Below, in pieces: positions 53,947-63,954 of a DNA stretch of 64,000 nt. The stretch's first letter is position 1. Each line of letters starts with the position of its first letter. Below the pieces are notes generated by a model. That model ran no database searches and was not told the origin of the DNA. It saw only the letters and a program-made list of their open reading frames with translations. The translations under genes and the position numbers were made by a program. Source of the stretch: Owenweeksia sp963758205 (GTDB lineage: Bacteria > Bacteroidota > Bacteroidia > Flavobacteriales > Schleiferiaceae); contig CAVWUM010000002.1 of the NCBI GenBank assembly GCA_963758205.1, forward strand, positions 1,674,001 to 1,738,000, in the 5' to 3' direction.

Positions 53947-56247
53947 TTATTGTAAAAACTCGTCCGGCACTGTGCTTTCCGGTTCTTCATTAAACCCATC
54001 AGGACTTTCTTCCTCATAGGCTTTACAGTTCAGCTCAACCGAAACTTTTTCAAGAGGTCTTTCAAAATCGGCCTTACTTACGTTGAGTTTTTTATCAGCA
54101 TAGCACTTTTCCATAAATAGTGCCCAGGCAGGAAGCGACACTGTAGCGCCCTGACCATAATATACGCTTCCAAAATGCGCTGCGCGATCCTCACATCCAC
54201 CCCATACAGCGGTTATAAGGTTTGGCACTACACCCATAAACCAGCCATCCGAATTATTTTGTGTGGTTCCGGTTTTTCCGGCAATAGGGTTTTCAAAACC
54301 CCAGGGAAAGCCTGTTACAACATCATTTACATAACTACCTCCCTTACTTCTTAATCGGGCTCCTGTTCCTCCCTGAGAAACCCCCTTAAGAAGATCAAGT
54401 ATGATATAGGCATCTTCCTCACTCATTACCTCGTTGGTTACGGGCGTAAACTCCTGCAGCACTACGCCATTTTTATCTTCAATACGGGTAACCATTATAG
54501 GCTGAGTATAAACCCCTTTATTAGCAAAGGTGGTATAGGCTCCGGCCATTTCATATACTGATAGGTCTACAGTTCCTAAGGCGATAGAAGGCTGCCTGGG
54601 TATTTCACTTTTTACGCCCATGGCCTGGGCCAAACGCACTACAGGGTCGGGGCCAACTTGCTTCATTAGATAAGTGGTAACCGTATTTATGCTATTTGCT
54701 AGTGCACCTTTTAAAGTGTAGATGTTTCCATACTCATTATCCGAGTTGGAGGGGCACCAGTCTTTTAAAAGGCCAAACTTACCCTTCTCAATACAAGTCA
54801 TTACGTTGGGTACTTCAAAGCAAGGGGAGTAGTGCTTTTGCTTAATGGCTGTAGCATATACAAAAGGCTTAAATGTAGAGCCTACCTGCCTTCTTCCCTG
54901 TATTACATGGTCGTACTTAAAGTGCTTGTAATTAATGCCACCCACAAATGCCTTTACGAAGCCTGTTTGGGGCTCTACTGAAATCAAACCCGTTTGGTAA
55001 AAATATTTGTAATAACGAATGGAGTCCATGGGGGTCATAACCGTATCAATATCGCCACCCCATGAAAATACAGTCATGGGCACAGGAGTGTTAAAGGTTC
55101 TTTCAATAGAATCCTGGCCAATACCAGCCCTTTTCATGGCTTTATAACGCTGACTTCTGCGCATCGCCTGATTCATTATTGATTCTATCTGCTCATCGTT
55201 TACATTGTGAAACGGAGCAGTTTTACGACCTTTTTCCTTTAGGAAGAATACCCGCTGCAAATTGGAGAAGTGCTCAGCTACTGCTTCCTCGGCATAGGTT
55301 TGCATGCGGTAATCAATTGTGGTGTAAATTTTCAATCCATCCGTATAGATGTTGTAATCACTTCCATCCGGCTTTTTGTTTTCCTTCACCCAATCTTTCA
55401 TAAAGGCTCTCAGATATTCACGGAAATATGGCGCCATTCCTTCCAGGTGTCCTTCTCGTGTAAAGTTGAGAGTTAGTGGCCGCTCCCGTAAGGTATCCCT
55501 TTGGTCAGGAGTTATCATGTCATTTCGCAACATCTGGGCGTACACCACATTTCTGCGGTTTTTCATGCGGGTGGTGTCGCGCTTTGGGTTATAGTAAGAT
55601 GGATTCTTAGCCATCCCCACTAATATGGCTGATTGCTCAATAGTAAGGCTATCTGGAGAAGTGTTAAAATAAATACGCGCTGCGGAGTTAATGCCTACTG
55701 CCTGGTACAAAAAGTCGAACTGGTTAAAATACATGGCAATAATTTCCTCTTTAGTGTATTGCCTCTCCAGTTTGGCAGAAATTACATATTCCTTAATCTT
55801 TTGAACTATTCGTTCAAAAGTAGTTTCAGGCGTTTTATGGAATAGTTGCTTAGCCAATTGTTGGGTAATGGTACTACCACCACCATCTCTTCCCAATTTT
55901 ATAATGGCCCGTGCGGTAGCTTCAAAGTCAATACCGCTATGCTGGTAAAAGCGTTCATCCTCAGTGGCAACCAAGGCGTTTATTAGGTGAGGAGATAATT
56001 CCTCGTAATCAGAGTGGGTGCGGTTTTCCAGGTAAAACTTAGCCATCAACTTACCATCCGAAGTAATAATCTGGCTGGCCAGGTTACTCTTGGGGTTTTC
56101 AATTTCCTCAAAGGTGGGTAGTTTACCAAACGCTCCTACAGCCGCCAGGCCCACCGCCAAAAAAAGGCTTAGTATGCCACCAAGCACCAATATCCAAAAC
56201 CACTTTACGTATTTACTGAAATCGTCTTTAGGCGATTTATTTGCCAT
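53947..56247 (-). CDS. class A penicillin-binding protein (PBP1A-like)
   Basis: A 766-residue bifunctional peptidoglycan synthase: a transmembrane helix (about 15-40), glycosyltransferase domain with EDERFYQHSGID and GGSTITQQLAKQL (about 80-250), and transpeptidase domain with STFK (Ser nucleophile), SIN and KTGTTQ (about 420-700). An acidic Pro/Glu-rich tail follows. The start at 56247 lies inside the end of gldH (11 bp overlap). It polymerises and cross-links glycan strands in the periplasm. Confidence 0.93.
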   Translation of the reverse strand: MANKSPKDDFSKYVKWFWILVLGGILSLFLAVGLAAVGAFGKLPTFEEIENPKSNLASQIITSDGKLMAKFYLENRTHSDYEELSPHLINALVATEDERFYQHSGIDFEATARAIIKLGRDGGGSTITQQLAKQLFHKTPETTFERIVQKIKEYVISAKLERQYTKEEIIAMYFNQFDFLYQAVGINSAARIYFNTSPDSLTIEQSAILVGMAKNPSYYNPKRDTTRMKNRRNVVYAQMLRNDMITPDQRDTLRERPLTLNFTREGHLEGMAPYFREYLRAFMKDWVKENKKPDGSDYNIYTDGLKIYTTIDYRMQTYAEEAVAEHFSNLQRVFFLKEKGRKTAPFHNVNDEQIESIMNQAMRRSQRYKAMKRAGIGQDSIERTFNTPVPMTVFSWGGDIDTVMTPMDSIRYYKYFYQTGLISVEPQTGFVKAFVGGINYKHFKYDHVIQGRRQVGSTFKPFVYATAIKQKHYSPCFEVPNVMTCIEKGKFGLLKDWCPSNSDNEYGNIYTLKGALANSINTVTTYLMKQVGPDPVVRLAQAMGVKSEIPRQPSIALGTVDLSVYEMAGAYTTFANKGVYTQPIMVTRIEDKNGVVLQEFTPVTNEVMSEEDAYIILDLLKGVSQGGTGARLRSKGGSYVNDVVTGFPWGFENPIAGKTGTTQNNSDGWFMGVVPNLITAVWGGCEDRAAHFGSVYYGQGATVSLPAWALFMEKCYADKKLNVSKADFERPLEKVSVELNCKAYEEESPDGFNEEPESTVPDEFLQ

Positions 56248-56728
56248 TTTCTTTTGGTTCAAGTTTGTAAATGCCCAGCCCTACATCTTCCACACCTTTA
56301 AGCTCATCAGTGCGCATAGCCTGCTGTAAAGTAAAAATATATTTACCACTATGCTTAAAGCGGAGGTAGCCATTTTTGAACGGCCAGCTGTTTGTTTTTA
56401 GTTCGCCAACTCCTTTACCCAGCCATTTGCCGTAATTATCTGCCAATATAAACTGAGCGGTATCGGCAAACTCAATTCCACGGTCGGAGCGCACATTTCT
56501 AAACAGGTAAATGTTGCTCCATTCATAGTCGTCATTATTCCTGAGGTGCCAAATGGCCTGGTACACCCCGCTGGTATCTTCAATATCCACTTCAAATGAT
56601 ACAGTGCTATCGGCCGACCATGAATTACCAGCAACGGAAACATACTCCTCATAAACGGGAGTAGGTTCGCAGCCAACTGCTATGGCGCACAGGGTTAAAA
56701 TAATAAGGCTATTTCGGACTATTCCCAT
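56237..56728 (-). CDS. gldH: gliding motility lipoprotein GldH
   Basis: A 163-residue lipoprotein starting at 56728 (MGIVRNSLIILTLCAIAVGC, lipobox AVGC). The frame is open upstream, but that part lies over the ricT 3' end and is Arg-rich without homology. GldH is needed for gliding and T9SS function in Flavobacterium. The gene overlaps both ricT (20 bp) and the PBP gene (11 bp), placing motility/secretion and wall synthesis in one transcript. This gene order is seen across Bacteroidota. Confidence 0.82.
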   Translation of the reverse strand: MGIVRNSLIILTLCAIAVGCEPTPVYEEYVSVAGNSWSADSTVSFEVDIEDTSGVYQAIWHLRNNDDYEWSNIYLFRNVRSDRGIEFADTAQFILADNYGKWLGKGVGELKTNSWPFKNGYLRFKHSGKYIFTLQQAMRTDELKGVEDVGLGIYKLEPKENGK

Positions 56729-57995
56729 TTCCCGGATTTGGCTTTCTGTTGTTACCGCCCTGCTTGTTTCGCGATTTGTTGGCCGGGCGGTTTCTCCTAC
56801 GGTTACCGCCTGGTTTTTGCCCTCCGGCATTTGCCTTAGGGTTATTTTGATTACCGCCCTGATGCCCGACACCCTGCTGCCCTTTGGGCTTTTTGCGTTT
56901 CTTTTTACGCGGTTTGCCTTTGTTGTCAAAGCGCGTTATGCTTTCCTGCTCTATTACACTTTCAAAGCTCGGTTGCTTTTCCACTTCGGCCACAAAATCT
57001 TCAAGGGCCTGGGGCATTTCGCCTTTTTTATTTTGTGCAATTATGCTGTTTACCTTATCCACTTCAAGCGCTACCCACTCCGAGTGGCTCTCTTTATAGG
57101 CGTACCAAAGCATACCTTTAAAGATGTCCATCTTTTGGAAAGAGGCTTCGCCCTTCTTGGTTTTGAGGTAAATAGATGTATCAGGAAATTCCTTGAGAGC
57201 CTCTATATAAGTATCCAACTCATAGTTTAGGCAACACTTTAGTTTTCCACATTGGCCGGCCAGCTTTTGCGGATTTAGTGCCAGCTGCTGGTAGCGTGCG
57301 GCTGAGGTATTTACCGATCGGAAATCTGTAAGCCAGCTCGAGCAGCAAAGCTCCCGACCGCATGAGCCTATACCGCCAAGTCGGCCAGCTTCCTGGCGTG
57401 CACCAATCTGGCGCATCTCAACACGTATTTTAAACTCTGAGGCCAGGTGGCGAATCAGCTCCCTGAAGTCCACACGCTCCTCGGCCGTATAGTAAAAAGT
57501 AGCTTTATTGCCATCACCCTGGTATTCCACATCGCTTATTTTCATAGCCAGGTTGAGGCTTGCCGCTATTCCGCGGCTGCGTATCATGGTTTCCTTCTCT
57601 TTTTCGCGGGCTTTCTGCCAGATGTCAAGATCGCGCTGTGTGGCTTTGCGGTAAAGTTTTTTAAAATCGTTACCGTTGGGATCTACCCCTTTTTGCTTCA
57701 TCTGTAGGCGAACAAGCTCTCCCGTAAGGGAAACTGTGCCTATATCATGACCGGGGCTACCCTCTACCGCTATTACATCACCCATGTGTAGCGAAAGGCC
57801 CTCATGGTTTTTATAAAATTCCTTACGCCCGTTTTTAAAGCGTACTTCAATAAAACCAGGTCCTTTATCAGAGGGCTGCTCCATATTAGAGAGCCAGTCA
57901 AAAACAGTTAATTTATCGCAACCACTGGTACCACATGCACCGTTGTTCTTACATCCTTTTGGGAGCCCGTTACTACTACAATTAGTGCATCCCAT
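56709..57995 (-). CDS. ricT: PSP1 domain protein (RicT/YaaT-like)
   Basis: A 428-residue cytoplasmic protein. A Cys-rich N-terminus (CTNCSSNGLPKGCKNNGACGTSGC) and the PSP1 domain with GRELCCSSWL and QCGKLKCCLNYE are as in RicT, which in Bacillus works with RicA and RicF, binds iron-sulfur clusters and guides RNA processing. The C-terminus from about 340 is a low-complexity basic tail rich in Lys, Arg, Asn and Gly, suited to RNA binding. First gene of the long minus-strand run. Confidence 0.88.
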   Translation of the reverse strand: MGCTNCSSNGLPKGCKNNGACGTSGCDKLTVFDWLSNMEQPSDKGPGFIEVRFKNGRKEFYKNHEGLSLHMGDVIAVEGSPGHDIGTVSLTGELVRLQMKQKGVDPNGNDFKKLYRKATQRDLDIWQKAREKEKETMIRSRGIAASLNLAMKISDVEYQGDGNKATFYYTAEERVDFRELIRHLASEFKIRVEMRQIGARQEAGRLGGIGSCGRELCCSSWLTDFRSVNTSAARYQQLALNPQKLAGQCGKLKCCLNYELDTYIEALKEFPDTSIYLKTKKGEASFQKMDIFKGMLWYAYKESHSEWVALEVDKVNSIIAQNKKGEMPQALEDFVAEVEKQPSFESVIEQESITRFDNKGKPRKKKRKKPKGQQGVGHQGGNQNNPKANAGGQKPGGNRRRNRPANKSRNKQGGNNRKPNPGNGNSPK

Positions 57996-58264
57996 TATAA
58001 ATCATGTATTTCAAAAAAATTGAAGGGGTTTACTTAAAAATCTATTTAACCGACTTTATAGATTTGCCCGGATTTGTAAAGCTCTTACATTCAGAGCCCT
58101 TAGTAGTTCCGCGAACATTTATCATTATAATCGGCCAGCTTTTAAGGCCACTCCTTTTACTCCCAGCAAAGATATTAATATCCAACAACGAAGAATATCG
58201 GCCTTTCATATCATTTTTGAATAGCTTTAGCGTTTCTTTTGCCAAAGCAAGTTTTACCCCCGTT

Positions 58265-60607
58265 ATGAGGAAATCCCTTTACGCAGTTATTGCCGCCATT
58301 TTTTCTATTTCTACTTATGCCCAAACCTCTACTGATATTGGTGTGTGGCTTGATCATCTGCCCTACAGCAATATGGTGGATGTGCAGGCCGTGGGAGATA
58401 TTATTTACGGAGCAACAGAGCAGGGCCTTTTTATTTATGATAATGAAGATAAGAGCATTGAGCGCCTCTCAAAAATAAATGGGCTGAATGATGTTGGATT
58501 AACCTGCATCGCCTGGTCAGATAAGCACCGTACACTAATAATCGGGTACGAAAACGGTAATGTAGACCTGGTTATCGGCACAACCGTAAAAAATGTACCC
58601 GACATCAGGCTGGCCGGAAATTATACCGGCCTGAAGCGCATTAACCACATAACTATTGAAGGTGATTTAGCTTACATATGCACAGAGTTTGGAATTGTAA
58701 CTTATGATATACCCGGAGAGACAGTTGATGAAACCTTTATAATAGGCGAGGAAGGCGCCATTTTAGGTGTTGATGATGTGGCCTTTGCTAACGATAGCAT
58801 ATATGCCGCCACCGCAAATGGCCTTATGGTGGCCAATGTAAATACCGCACTTATCTTTTTCAGAAACTGGAAACTCGACCGCAGGTTTACCAAAAAGGTT
58901 ACCCATGTTGAGAATTTTAACGGACAGATGATTGTGAATACATCACAACCGGCTCCTATTCTCGATTCTATGTTTGTTCGTCAGGGAGGCAAATGGAACC
59001 ATATTCCGTCAATAGAAGGGCCGGCCACTAATATAGACATACGCTCAAGCGGGGGGCAGCTATCAGTAGCTAATGGCTCAAGTGCACGCACGTACAATAC
59101 CAGTTTTAATAACGAACTAAATGTGCAAACCGCCACATTGGTGGCCGAAAACATTTCACAGAAAACGGTGGATGGACTTTTCTTAAAAGCTGCTTCGGTT
59201 GGGCTTAATCTTAATTTTTATTGGATAGCCAGCAACGATGGCCTTTTTGTATCCATAAGGTATGATGGTATAAACTCATACCAGGAAAACATTACACCTA
59301 ATAGCCCCATCTCCAAAAGTGTTTACAAAATGTATCATGACGATAACCGTCTTTTTGTAGCACCCGGTGGTATTAGTGAAGTGTATGCTCCTATTTTTAA
59401 TAACGATGGGTTTTATGAGCTGGAAGATTACCAATGGACTAATCATCCCAACTCGGAGTTTAATAATTATAAGGATATAGTTGATTTTGTAACCGACCCG
59501 AATGATCCTACTCACTTTTACGCTTCATCCTACGGCAACGGAATTCTTGAATTTAGAGATAATCAATACGTTGGCCTGATAAATTCAGCCACTACCAACG
59601 GAGCCTTCCCATTTATAAGCGGTACCAGCGAGCACCGTATTGGTGGTATGAGTATGGATGAAGAAGGCAATATATGGTTTACCAATAGTACAACTGATAA
59701 TCCGCTTGGAGTGCTAAGGGTAGATGGTAGCGTGGAAAGCTTTTCACTGGGATCAGTGGCCAATAGTAGCACCGAGATTAAAAATATTATGTACACCAGC
59801 CAAAATCAGGTTTGGATGCAAACTAAAGGTAATGGTGTTGTGGTGGTAAAGGTTGATGATGAGAGGCTCACACCAACTCGCCTGGGCCAGTCAGAAGGTA
59901 CCGGAAACCTGCCTACCGAGCGGGTGCTTGCTTTTGCAGAAGATATGGATGGTGAAATATGGATTGGCACCGATGAAGGCCTGGCGGTACTGTATAGCCC
60001 GCAAAATATTTTTGATGCCGAGCGCAACTTTGACGCCCAGATAATAGTGATTGATGAAGATGGAGATGGCAATGGAGAACGTGTATTGGGCTCGGAGCAG
60101 ATAAATGATATAGAGGTGGATGGCAGTAATAAAAAGTGGTTTGCCACCGCCAATAGCGGAGTGTTTTACACCTCTGAGAACGGTAAAACCCAGATTTATA
60201 ATTTTAATACACGCAATAGTCCGCTGCCAAGTGATAACGTTTTGGATATTGAAATAGACCAGATAACAGGAATGGTTTATTTCGCAACCGATCAGGGCAT
60301 AGTTTCTTTTCAGGGAGGGGCTACCCGCGGTGTGGATAACCACTCTGATGTGTTTGCCTATCCCAACCCTGTAACGCCTGATTACACAGGACCTATATTA
60401 ATCAGGGGGCTGGTTACCAATGCTCAGGTAAAAATTACCGATATAGAGGGTAACATAGTTTTTGAAACCGTGGCTGAAGGTGGCCAGGCTATATGGAGTG
60501 GAAGAAACTTCAGCGGAGAACCTGTTACTTCAGGCGTTTACCTGGCCTACATTACCAATGATTTGGGAAGCGCCACTGCCGTTGCCAAAATCCTTATTGT
60601 AAAATAA
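58265..60607 (+). CDS. porZ: two-component-regulator-type beta-propeller protein with T9SS sorting domain (PorZ-like)
   Basis: A 780-residue surface protein. The ATG at 58265 begins a signal peptide (MRKSLYAVIAAIFSISTYAQ); the frame upstream to 58004 is open but reads as non-coding. Two seven-bladed propellers with GLFIYDN/GLFVSIR/GIVSFQGG-type blades run to about residue 680, followed by FAYPNPVTPDYTG, a type A-like sorting domain. Size and layout match PorZ, a T9SS component of the attachment complex that handles lipopolysaccharide linkage. Other propeller proteins of this type exist, so the PorZ name is likely but not certain. It is 3 bp from recO. Confidence 0.65.
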   Translation: MRKSLYAVIAAIFSISTYAQTSTDIGVWLDHLPYSNMVDVQAVGDIIYGATEQGLFIYDNEDKSIERLSKINGLNDVGLTCIAWSDKHRTLIIGYENGNVDLVIGTTVKNVPDIRLAGNYTGLKRINHITIEGDLAYICTEFGIVTYDIPGETVDETFIIGEEGAILGVDDVAFANDSIYAATANGLMVANVNTALIFFRNWKLDRRFTKKVTHVENFNGQMIVNTSQPAPILDSMFVRQGGKWNHIPSIEGPATNIDIRSSGGQLSVANGSSARTYNTSFNNELNVQTATLVAENISQKTVDGLFLKAASVGLNLNFYWIASNDGLFVSIRYDGINSYQENITPNSPISKSVYKMYHDDNRLFVAPGGISEVYAPIFNNDGFYELEDYQWTNHPNSEFNNYKDIVDFVTDPNDPTHFYASSYGNGILEFRDNQYVGLINSATTNGAFPFISGTSEHRIGGMSMDEEGNIWFTNSTTDNPLGVLRVDGSVESFSLGSVANSSTEIKNIMYTSQNQVWMQTKGNGVVVVKVDDERLTPTRLGQSEGTGNLPTERVLAFAEDMDGEIWIGTDEGLAVLYSPQNIFDAERNFDAQIIVIDEDGDGNGERVLGSEQINDIEVDGSNKKWFATANSGVFYTSENGKTQIYNFNTRNSPLPSDNVLDIEIDQITGMVYFATDQGIVSFQGGATRGVDNHSDVFAYPNPVTPDYTGPILIRGLVTNAQVKITDIEGNIVFETVAEGGQAIWSGRNFSGEPVTSGVYLAYITNDLGSATAVAKILIVK

Positions 60608-60610
60608 ACC

Positions 60611-61342
60611 ATGCTCATAAAGTCACCTGCTATTGTGCTTGGCTCGGTGAAGTATGGGGATAGCAGTATTATTTTAAAAACCTTTACCCGTGAGGCGGGC
60701 TTAAAGAGTTTTATTGCCGGTGGACTTCAAAATAAAAAAGGGGTACTTAAGCCAGCCCACGTGCAGCCTTTAAGCCAGCTTACTTTTGTTTTTTATGAAA
60801 AGAGCAAAAGCGGTAGCCTCAAAAGAATTAAAGAGGCATCGGTTTACCAGCCTTACAATCATTTATTTTTTGATCCGGTAAAAAGCAGTCTGGCCATGTT
60901 TTTGGCCGAAGTACTTAGCCATGTGTTACACGAGGAGGAACCCGACCCAAATATGTTTGATTTTATCTCAAACTCCCTTTTGGTACTTGATGAACTGAAA
61001 ACAGGTATAGGTAATTTCCACCTGGCGTTTTTGCTGCAGCTTACGGGGCATCTCGGCTTTAAGCCGGAAGAGGCCGCAACGGAATCACAATACTTTGATT
61101 TGCTGAATGGCGTTTATACACCTTTTGAACCGCCACACTTCAATTATATTGACCCTTTGGTTACCCCTTACTGGAAAAAGCTACAGCAACTTACCGTACA
61201 TAAACTGAATGAGTTGAAGCTGAGCAGAGAGATGCGTGAAAGACTATTAACGGCTGTTATTGATTACTACCGCCTGCACATTAAGGATTTTGGTAAACTC
61301 AGATCTTCTGGATGTGGTGAAGACTCTTTTGAGCTGAACTAA
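60611..61342 (+). CDS. recO: DNA repair protein RecO
   Basis: A 243-residue recombination mediator that helps load RecA on gaps. The N-terminal OB fold (SPAIVLGSVKYGDSSIILKTFTREAGLKSFIAGG) and helical C-terminus are typical; the zinc-finger Cys of some RecO proteins are missing, as in many Bacteroidota. It follows the PorZ-like gene by 3 bp, a neighbour pair common in this phylum, and its end overlaps the convergent DUF4837 gene by 4 bp. Confidence 0.9.
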   Translation: MLIKSPAIVLGSVKYGDSSIILKTFTREAGLKSFIAGGLQNKKGVLKPAHVQPLSQLTFVFYEKSKSGSLKRIKEASVYQPYNHLFFDPVKSSLAMFLAEVLSHVLHEEEPDPNMFDFISNSLLVLDELKTGIGNFHLAFLLQLTGHLGFKPEEAATESQYFDLLNGVYTPFEPPHFNYIDPLVTPYWKKLQQLTVHKLNELKLSREMRERLLTAVIDYYRLHIKDFGKLRSSGCGEDSFELN

Positions 61343-62328
61343 TTCGTAAACTCAATACTCCTTAGCACCGCTTCAATTTCCAATACAAAATTGCGCTTGT
61401 CAACTTCAGGAGCATACAAAAAGCCATCAAGGGTAATCTTCTGATTATTTAAATCATCGTAAATAGTATAACTGATAAAAGCCCCGCCCATAAAATCACC
61501 TTCTGTTCGCCACAGGCCGCGGGTTTCAATGGTGTAGCGGCCATCAATTTCCATGGGGTTGAATGTAGGGGGAACGATATCTTCAACCCGCATGTAACTG
61601 CCTTCATTATCACCAGGCACATGCAATTTGGTAAGGCTATCCCGCAAGGGAATAATGCGGGCTCCCAATGCAGTTTCGTTGTCATTAATCGGTTCAAAGT
61701 GTATGATGATGCCCTGTTGTGTTTTCAGGGTTTTGTTCCAATACACCAAAAGGTCGTCCTGCTCCACTGATTTTTCAAAAGCCGGTGGAATCTGTAAAGT
61801 AATATTATGCTCTTTTAAGGTAGAGGCTACAGGTTGAGCCTTGGCCGTAACTCTTTTTTGCAAATAGCGCATTTCGCTATCATGTATAGTGGTAACCGCC
61901 CTGGCCTCATTCTCTTCAATCAATTTTACCAGTGCATCTTTATCTGCAGCCGAAAAGGTCACAAACTGTTGTGGTTGTGCATATTTATTTTGCTCCCATA
62001 CAAATCCAGCATCGCCTTTTTCTATAACCACCACATTGCGCGAGCGTTGAAGAAGGTTACCAAACTGCTCAGGCGTAACCTGCCTTATATTAAAAATAGG
62101 TTCGCCCTGCGGTAAGCCGGCCTGTGGCTCGTTAAAGTATCTTCTGAAAACTTCACCGGGGCTATCCTGCCAAAGGGATTCCTCTGCAACTACAATAATA
62201 TCCAGCCGCCCGCCATTACTGTTGGGTAACAGGTTTTTATCTGTTGTGGTAGTTGTGCCGGGGCCTGTTTCATTACAGGAGGCGAAAGTAAACGAGGTTA
62301 GTACGAGTAAAAAAAGCTTTTTGAGCAT
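61339..62328 (-). CDS. DUF4837 family lipoprotein
   Basis: A 329-residue lipoprotein (lipobox FASC) of the Bacteroidota-only family DUF4837, recognised by the N-terminal NGGRLDIIVVAEESLW and GLWRTEGDFMGGAFISY. Function unknown. Its ATG shares one base with the stop of the upstream lytic transglycosylase gene (TGATG), a coupling that suggests a wall-related role. Confidence 0.85.
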   Translation of the reverse strand: MLKKLFLLVLTSFTFASCNETGPGTTTTTDKNLLPNSNGGRLDIIVVAEESLWQDSPGEVFRRYFNEPQAGLPQGEPIFNIRQVTPEQFGNLLQRSRNVVVIEKGDAGFVWEQNKYAQPQQFVTFSAADKDALVKLIEENEARAVTTIHDSEMRYLQKRVTAKAQPVASTLKEHNITLQIPPAFEKSVEQDDLLVYWNKTLKTQQGIIIHFEPINDNETALGARIIPLRDSLTKLHVPGDNEGSYMRVEDIVPPTFNPMEIDGRYTIETRGLWRTEGDFMGGAFISYTIYDDLNNQKITLDGFLYAPEVDKRNFVLEIEAVLRSIEFTN

Positions 62329-63842
62329 CAGCTGTTGGGATATATTTTTAGGCGCATACCGGGTTTAAGGCTACGTGCGTTTCTAATGTTGTTCCAGTCC
62401 ATAATGTTTTGCGCACTTATACCGGGATACTTTTTAGCGATGCTGTAAAAGGTTTCCCCGCTTCGCACACTGTGCATTTTATATTCCCCCTTGGTGTCTG
62501 TTTTGGTGCTGGATGATGCTGTAACCGTTCCGCTTTTTCTGGGATAAATGGCCAGGTTTTGTCCAACCCTGATGGTATTGCCACGGAGGCCATTCCATCT
62601 GCGGATGCTGCTTACTGAAACGCCATACCTCTCCGCTATCGTTCCCAGCACTTCCCCTCTGCGTACCTTGTGGTAAATCTTCTGATCCATTACCACTTCC
62701 TGGGCAGGTATTTCAGGTGTTTTTTGGGCAAAGTCCCTTTTAGCCAATGAGTAAATAGAATCCTCATTAGCGATAAACATTCCCATTTTTTGGGATGGCA
62801 AAATCAGCTGGTAAGGCTCTTTATCATTTTTAGGGATAACCTTGTAGCGGAAAGCGGGATTTAAAAATTCCAACTCATCCTGAGAGATATCCATTAAGGC
62901 CGAAATCTGCTCAAAGCTTATTTGCTCTTTTATAGAAATGGTATCTGTGGCGAAGTAGGAGGGCTTTACACCTTTGGGATAAATGAAGTGCTCAGGTGCA
63001 TAATTCATAATATAATTTACCGCAATAAAGGCGGGAACATATCCGGCCGTTTCCCTGGGCAGGTAAGGGCGAATTTCCCAGTAATCTCTTTTGCCGCCTG
63101 AGCGCCTGATGGCTTTATTTACGTTACCCGGCCCGGAGTTGTAAGCGGCCAGGGCAAGGTTCCAGTCGCCAAAAATGTTATACAAGGTATTAAGGTACTT
63201 ACATGCGGCCTCCGTTGATTTTAATGGATCGCTGCGTTCATCAATGTATGAAGTAACCGTAAGCCCCTGTAATTTACCAGTGGCGTACATAAACTGCCAT
63301 AGGCCCGTAGCTCCTACGCGGCTGCGCGCCATTGGATTTAGTGCAGATTCTACTATGGCCAAATACTTCAACTCCAAAGGAAGCCCCCAGCGGTCCAGAG
63401 CTTCTTCAAACATAGGGAAGTAATACTCTGACAGGCCCAGCATTCGGCTTACCTGCTCCCTGCGCTTTAGCGCATATACATCAATATAGCGCTTCACTTC
63501 GGGGTTATAGTCCAGATGAAAAGGGGTTTCATTATTCAATTTGGCAATGCGCTCGCGGTAAATCTCATCATCAAAAGTAGGAGGTAGAAATGCTGTATCA
63601 TTTTCATCTACGGTAAACTCTTCTGTAGAAGCAATGGATGAATCGCTTATAAAAAAGCTGAAATTCAGCATGCTGTCCAGCTTCATTACAAAGGGATCAT
63701 CGCTAAGTGAGATTGCCGTAAGGTCTAGCGCCTTCACCTTTTTGGTGGTATCTGTTTCGGGTTCTGTCTGATAACTTCCCGCGCTGGCATAAGCACATCC
63801 CAAAAAGGGGATCAACAGAAAAAGATTCTTAAGAGTAGTCAA
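62328..63842 (-). CDS. mltD: membrane-bound lytic transglycosylase with two LysM domains (MltD-like)
   Basis: A 504-residue secreted wall enzyme. A signal peptide precedes a linker, then an SLT domain (about 135-290) with the catalytic Glu in IVESALNPMARS, GATGLWQFM and AAYNSGPGNVNKAI. Two LysM modules follow: YHKVRRGEVLGTIAERYGV (about 395-440) and KMHSVRSGETFYSIAKKYPG (about 455-504), which bind peptidoglycan. It cleaves the glycan backbone with 1,6-anhydro ends and is coupled to the DUF4837 gene. Confidence 0.92.
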   Translation of the reverse strand: MTTLKNLFLLIPFLGCAYASAGSYQTEPETDTTKKVKALDLTAISLSDDPFVMKLDSMLNFSFFISDSSIASTEEFTVDENDTAFLPPTFDDEIYRERIAKLNNETPFHLDYNPEVKRYIDVYALKRREQVSRMLGLSEYYFPMFEEALDRWGLPLELKYLAIVESALNPMARSRVGATGLWQFMYATGKLQGLTVTSYIDERSDPLKSTEAACKYLNTLYNIFGDWNLALAAYNSGPGNVNKAIRRSGGKRDYWEIRPYLPRETAGYVPAFIAVNYIMNYAPEHFIYPKGVKPSYFATDTISIKEQISFEQISALMDISQDELEFLNPAFRYKVIPKNDKEPYQLILPSQKMGMFIANEDSIYSLAKRDFAQKTPEIPAQEVVMDQKIYHKVRRGEVLGTIAERYGVSVSSIRRWNGLRGNTIRVGQNLAIYPRKSGTVTASSSTKTDTKGEYKMHSVRSGETFYSIAKKYPGISAQNIMDWNNIRNARSLKPGMRLKIYPNS

Positions 63843-63954
63843 AGTGAGTATTTTTTAGAGTTTCAGTGAAATCAAAAATAATAAACAATACGTTGGTTTA
63901 CAGCTGTATGCGTGATTAAGCTTACGCAAAAAGTGCCGGACGCTATAGCATTTA

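Noticed and set aside
53937..54017. 27-residue N-terminal extension of scoA
   Set aside because: It overlaps the PBP C-terminal coding sequence and lacks similarity to CoA-transferases, which begin at MINKVV.
56729..56929. Arg-rich N-terminal extension of GldH
   Set aside because: It is the antiparallel-frame reading of the low-complexity ricT tail; the lipoprotein signal starts at 56728.
58004..58264. 87-residue N-terminal extension of the PorZ-like gene
   Set aside because: A perfect signal peptide begins at the internal ATG at 58265; the extension is Ile/Leu-rich without a domain and would bury the signal.
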